A stretch of 7,568 nucleotides of DNA from Bacteroidales bacterium (GTDB lineage: Bacteria; Bacteroidota; Bacteroidia; Bacteroidales; UBA4181), in assembly GCA_031287245.1 (NCBI GenBank), contig JAITTD010000220.1, positions 1 through 7,568 of the forward strand. The letters are read 5' to 3'. A program made the position numbers and the translations under genes. Shown here piece by piece: positions 5,816 through 7,568 of the stretch (position 1 is the stretch's first letter; each line of letters opens with the position of its first letter). The notes beneath the pieces are model-generated. The model made no database searches. It saw nothing but the letters and a program-made list of their open reading frames with translations, and was not told the origin of the DNA.

Positions 5816-6463
5816 ATGAAGAAAATATTGTTGTCAACAGCCTATTTTCCACCGGTACAGTATGTTTCAATTTTTTTTTCAACATATCCGGTGGTGATGG
5901 AACGACACGAGCATTTTTGCAAGCAATCCTATCGCAACCGGTGCACCATACAGACAGCCAATGGATTGCTCGATTTGGTGATTCCCGTTGTGCGAACAGC
6001 ACAGCCGAAAACCTTGATCACCGAACAGCCCATCGCCTACGACACCCCCTGGCAAAAACTGCATTTTAAAGCCATAGAGTCCGCTTACCGCAAATCTCCC
6101 TTTTACGAATACTACATTGACGACCTGATGCCGTTTTTCACCCGTCGTTATCCGTATCTCTACGATTTCAATATGCAAATCATGCAAACGGTTTGCCGCA
6201 TTGCGCGATTGCCATTTGCCATCAGCGAAAGCGAAGCGTATGAGCGGAATCCGGTTGATACCCTTGATTTACGAACAGGCATCCATCCGAAAAAAAGCCG
6301 ACAGATTGACAGCGAAAATTTTGTTCCGACGCCTTATACGCAGGTATTTGCCGTTAAATTTGGATTCCAGCCCCATCTTAGCATCCTTGATTTGCTTTTC
6401 AACATGGGGTCGGATGCGATAACGGTATTAAAACCGAGTAAAAATGAAATAAAATTGAAATAA
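5816..6463 (+). CDS. WbqC-like family protein
   Basis: The 215-residue product shows the WbqC family pattern: an N-terminal ILLSTAYFPPVQY block (4-16), the central HEHFCKQSYRNRC block (31-43) followed by LVIPV (54-58), and the C-terminal PHLSILDLLFNMG block (186-198). The family is named from an O-antigen gene cluster, but its biochemical role is not established; no signal peptide is present. ATG 5816 is fixed by the conserved block starting at residue 4. It lies only 9 bases after the T-run of the preceding terminator, and no good promoter is visible nearby (TAGTTTTC at 5754-5761 misses the final G and has no partner), so expression may depend on read-through. A run of nine T (5871-5879, residues 19-22) is a possible slippage site, but the present length keeps the frame. 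The last residues (NEIKLK) are encoded by an 11-bp direct repeat that also supplies the stop. Confidence 0.88.
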   Translation: MKKILLSTAYFPPVQYVSIFFSTYPVVMERHEHFCKQSYRNRCTIQTANGLLDLVIPVVRTAQPKTLITEQPIAYDTPWQKLHFKAIESAYRKSPFYEYYIDDLMPFFTRRYPYLYDFNMQIMQTVCRIARLPFAISESEAYERNPVDTLDLRTGIHPKKSRQIDSENFVPTPYTQVFAVKFGFQPHLSILDLLFNMGSDAITVLKPSKNEIKLK

Positions 6464-6467
6464 AATT
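6446..6467. repeat. Two tandem copies of an 11-bp sequence (GAAATAAAATT)
   Basis: GAAATAAAATT occurs at 6446-6456 and 6457-6467 without a gap. The array covers the last codons of the WbqC-like gene and its TAA stop (6461-6463). The first junction forms a TTG that serves as the upstream element of the next promoter. Confidence 0.85.
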
Positions 6468-6486
6468 GAAAAACTCATTAACTTTG
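6455..6486 (+). promoter_or_regulatory. Bacteroidota-type promoter of the VOC-UpxY pair
   Basis: TTG at 6455-6457, 21 bases, then TAACTTTG at 6479-6486 (full TAnnTTTG match). The ATG of the VOC gene lies 23 bases downstream. The upstream element overlaps the end of the WbqC-like coding sequence. Confidence 0.68.
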
Positions 6487-6509
6487 TCCGATTTTTTTAA
6501 TGACATGAT

Positions 6510-6887
6510 ATGAGTTCAATTATTTCAGGCATAGACCATCCGGCAATTGCAGCCTCAGATGTTGATGCCTTAGCCAAGTGGTACTGTGATGTGCTTGGCT
6601 ACACAGTGTTTTTCAGTTCGGACAAACCGCTCTGCATTATCCAAGCCCCCGATGGCACCTATATTGAGGTGATGCCGCAGGATGGCAGTCCGCGTCCCCA
6701 TCGGAATACCGCCACTCCGGGCTGGTCGCATCTGGCGCTTCGCGTTGCCGACCTGGATGTAGCCGTAGCCGCTCTCGACCGGTTTCATGTCACTTGGGAG
6801 GGCGCTGAGTTTGGCGCTGCAGGCGGCGGACGAATCCGCAACTTTTTTGATCCGGAAGGAAATTTACTGCAACTCGTACAGCGATAA
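6510..6887 (+). CDS. VOC (glyoxalase/bleomycin-resistance fold) protein
   Basis: The 125-residue product has the two beta-alpha-beta-beta-beta halves of the vicinal oxygen chelate fold. Metal-ligand positions are His10 (IDHPAI), Glu53 (YIEVM), His74 (WSHLALRV) and Gln121 (NLLQLV). The last is usually Glu, but Gln is also a known ligand type in glyoxalases, so a metal site remains plausible. The C-terminal block NFFDPEGNLLQLV (111-123) is typical of the family. Members isomerise, hydrolyse or oxygenate small molecules or bind antibiotics; the substrate here is unknown. The protein is cytoplasmic. Base composition is visibly higher in G+C than its neighbours (37 of 60 bases at 6661-6720 against 22 of 60 at 7081-7140), hinting at a separate origin. 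It is preceded by its own promoter and the next gene starts 6 bases after its stop. Confidence 0.9.
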   Translation: MSSIISGIDHPAIAASDVDALAKWYCDVLGYTVFFSSDKPLCIIQAPDGTYIEVMPQDGSPRPHRNTATPGWSHLALRVADLDVAVAALDRFHVTWEGAEFGAAGGGRIRNFFDPEGNLLQLVQR

Positions 6888-6893
6888 TTCGGA

Positions 6894-7406
6894 ATGAACA
6901 AGGAAACACCACAGTGGCGAGTACTTTACACCAAGCCCCGTGCCGAAAAGAAAGCGAACGATATTCTTACCGGCAAAGGTTTTTCCACTTACCTTCCCTG
7001 TGTAACCGTTGTCAAACAATGGTCGGACAGGAAAAAGAAGGTACTGGAGCCGCTTTTTAAATCGTACTTATTCATTAATAGCCTCGAAAACCGCATTTAT
7101 GAAGCAAAGAAAGATGAAACGATTATCGGTTGTATCTATTTTAACGGACATCCGGCGGTGGTGCGCGAAAAGGAGATGGAAATCATCCGCAGCATAGAAG
7201 CAGGCACTTATAAAGATGTTGTGGTGGTTGACCACTCAATAACAGAAGGTCAACAAGTGCAGATAAAAAAAGGTCCTTTGAAAGGGACACTTGGCATTTT
7301 GACCGAATTTAAAGGCGGTCAGCGGGTGGCAATCGCCATAGAAACACTTGGATGTAATTTGCTGATCAATGTTTCGGTCGGCGATATTGCAAAAGTAAAA
7401 GAATAG
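6894..7406 (+). CDS. UpxY-type NusG-like transcription antiterminator
   Basis: The 170-residue product starts with a NusG N-terminal (NGN) domain at about 6-102, with WRVLYTKPRAEKKA (8-21), the STYLPCV block (31-37) and PLFKSYLFI (53-61), followed by a KOW-like domain at about 116-166 (EGQQVQIKKGPLKGTLGIL, then VSVGDIAKV). This layout and length fit the UpxY family of Bacteroides, specialised NusG paralogues that ride on RNA polymerase and allow it to read through the leader of a capsular or exopolysaccharide operon. It lacks the extra features of housekeeping NusG and I judge it a paralogue. It is the second gene of a pair with the VOC gene (6-base gap). UpxY genes usually head the operon they control, so a polysaccharide locus directly downstream is expected, but nothing of it is visible in this window. 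Confidence 0.88.
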   Translation: MNKETPQWRVLYTKPRAEKKANDILTGKGFSTYLPCVTVVKQWSDRKKKVLEPLFKSYLFINSLENRIYEAKKDETIIGCIYFNGHPAVVREKEMEIIRSIEAGTYKDVVVVDHSITEGQQVQIKKGPLKGTLGILTEFKGGQRVAIAIETLGCNLLINVSVGDIAKVKE

Positions 7407-7568
7407 TTGAATGTTGATGAACCATCAAATCCACCGTTTTTTAATAATTCAACCCAAACGCCCAAAGCGGAATCACATTTAAGCAGCCAAATTCAATATT
7501 CAATATCATCTTTTACTACAAAGCCCAAATATTGGTTGTGAATGAACGCCGTTGGTTGTAATCATCGT
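7407..7568. other. 162-base noncoding tail after the UpxY-like gene, with small repeats
   Basis: No convincing gene, promoter or terminator is visible. The stretch holds a short hairpin TTGATG (7414-7419) / CATCAA (7423-7428) with loop AAC, a TTGAAT at 7407-7412 that could pair with any of three ATTCAA copies (7447, 7491, 7498), a tandem ATTCAAT pair (7491-7504), the small inverted repeat CCAA-ATA-TTGG (7525-7535), and TTGGTTGT twice, 20 bases apart (7532-7539 and 7552-7559). If UpxY acts on a downstream operon, this would be the start of its leader; that is inference. Confidence 0.4.

Noticed and set aside
5716..6069. Plus-strand open frame of 117 codons across the ompH-like/WbqC-like junction
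   Set aside because: It starts inside the ompH-like gene, runs through the terminator hairpin and overlaps the conserved WbqC-like blocks in another frame.
7542..7568. Possible gene start (ATG, reading MNAVGCNHR) running off the right edge
   Set aside because: Nine codons with no promoter or recognisable family are too little evidence; the surrounding repeats make a chance ATG likely.

Overview
The window comes from a bacterium of the phylum Bacteroidota, most likely order Bacteroidales. Four things support this: several genes start just downstream of a TAnnTTTG promoter element typical of the phylum; starts lack Shine-Dalgarno sequences; the gene set (GSCFA, WbqC-like, OmpH/Skp-like, UpxY/NusG-like) is characteristic; and the DNA is moderately AT-rich with AT-rich intergenic gaps. 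Genus cannot be decided from the sequence. All recognisable genes are on the + strand.

Layout. 1-591 is the 3' part of an alpha/beta hydrolase (lysophospholipase/monoacylglycerol lipase type). 592-902 is a gene-poor gap with a good promoter (601-632), a doubtful short reading frame (651-800), a hairpin (715-741) and a run of eight C. 903-1523 encodes an unrecognised membrane protein built from three similar units and is closed by a strong terminator (1546-1580). 1647-2642 is a GSCFA-domain protein whose stop codon lies inside a degenerate 10-11 bp tandem repeat (2614-2699). 2816-4213 is class II fumarase (fumC), followed after 12 bases by a secreted endonuclease/exonuclease/phosphatase-fold enzyme (4226-5068). 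5139-5756 is an OmpH/Skp-like periplasmic chaperone, preceded by a 17-bp palindrome at its promoter and followed by a terminator (5771-5806) that ends only 9 bases before a WbqC-like gene (5816-6463). A new promoter then drives a small VOC (glyoxalase-fold) protein (6510-6887) and, 6 bases later, a UpxY-type NusG-like antiterminator (6894-7406). The last 162 bases hold no convincing gene, only small repeats.

How the genes fit together. This is mostly a string of short transcription units rather than one pathway: central metabolism (fumarase), envelope biogenesis (OmpH-like), surface-polysaccharide-related functions (WbqC-like, UpxY-like) and hydrolases. UpxY proteins normally act on a polysaccharide operon directly downstream, so the right edge may be the leader of such an operon, but this is inferred and lies outside the window. 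I found no CRISPR array, tRNA, rRNA, insertion sequence or clearly novel multigene system. The most unusual items are small: the tandem repeat supplying the GSCFA stop, the palindrome at the ompH-like promoter, the terminator abutting the WbqC-like start, the repeat-built membrane protein, and the short frame with a C-tract upstream of it.
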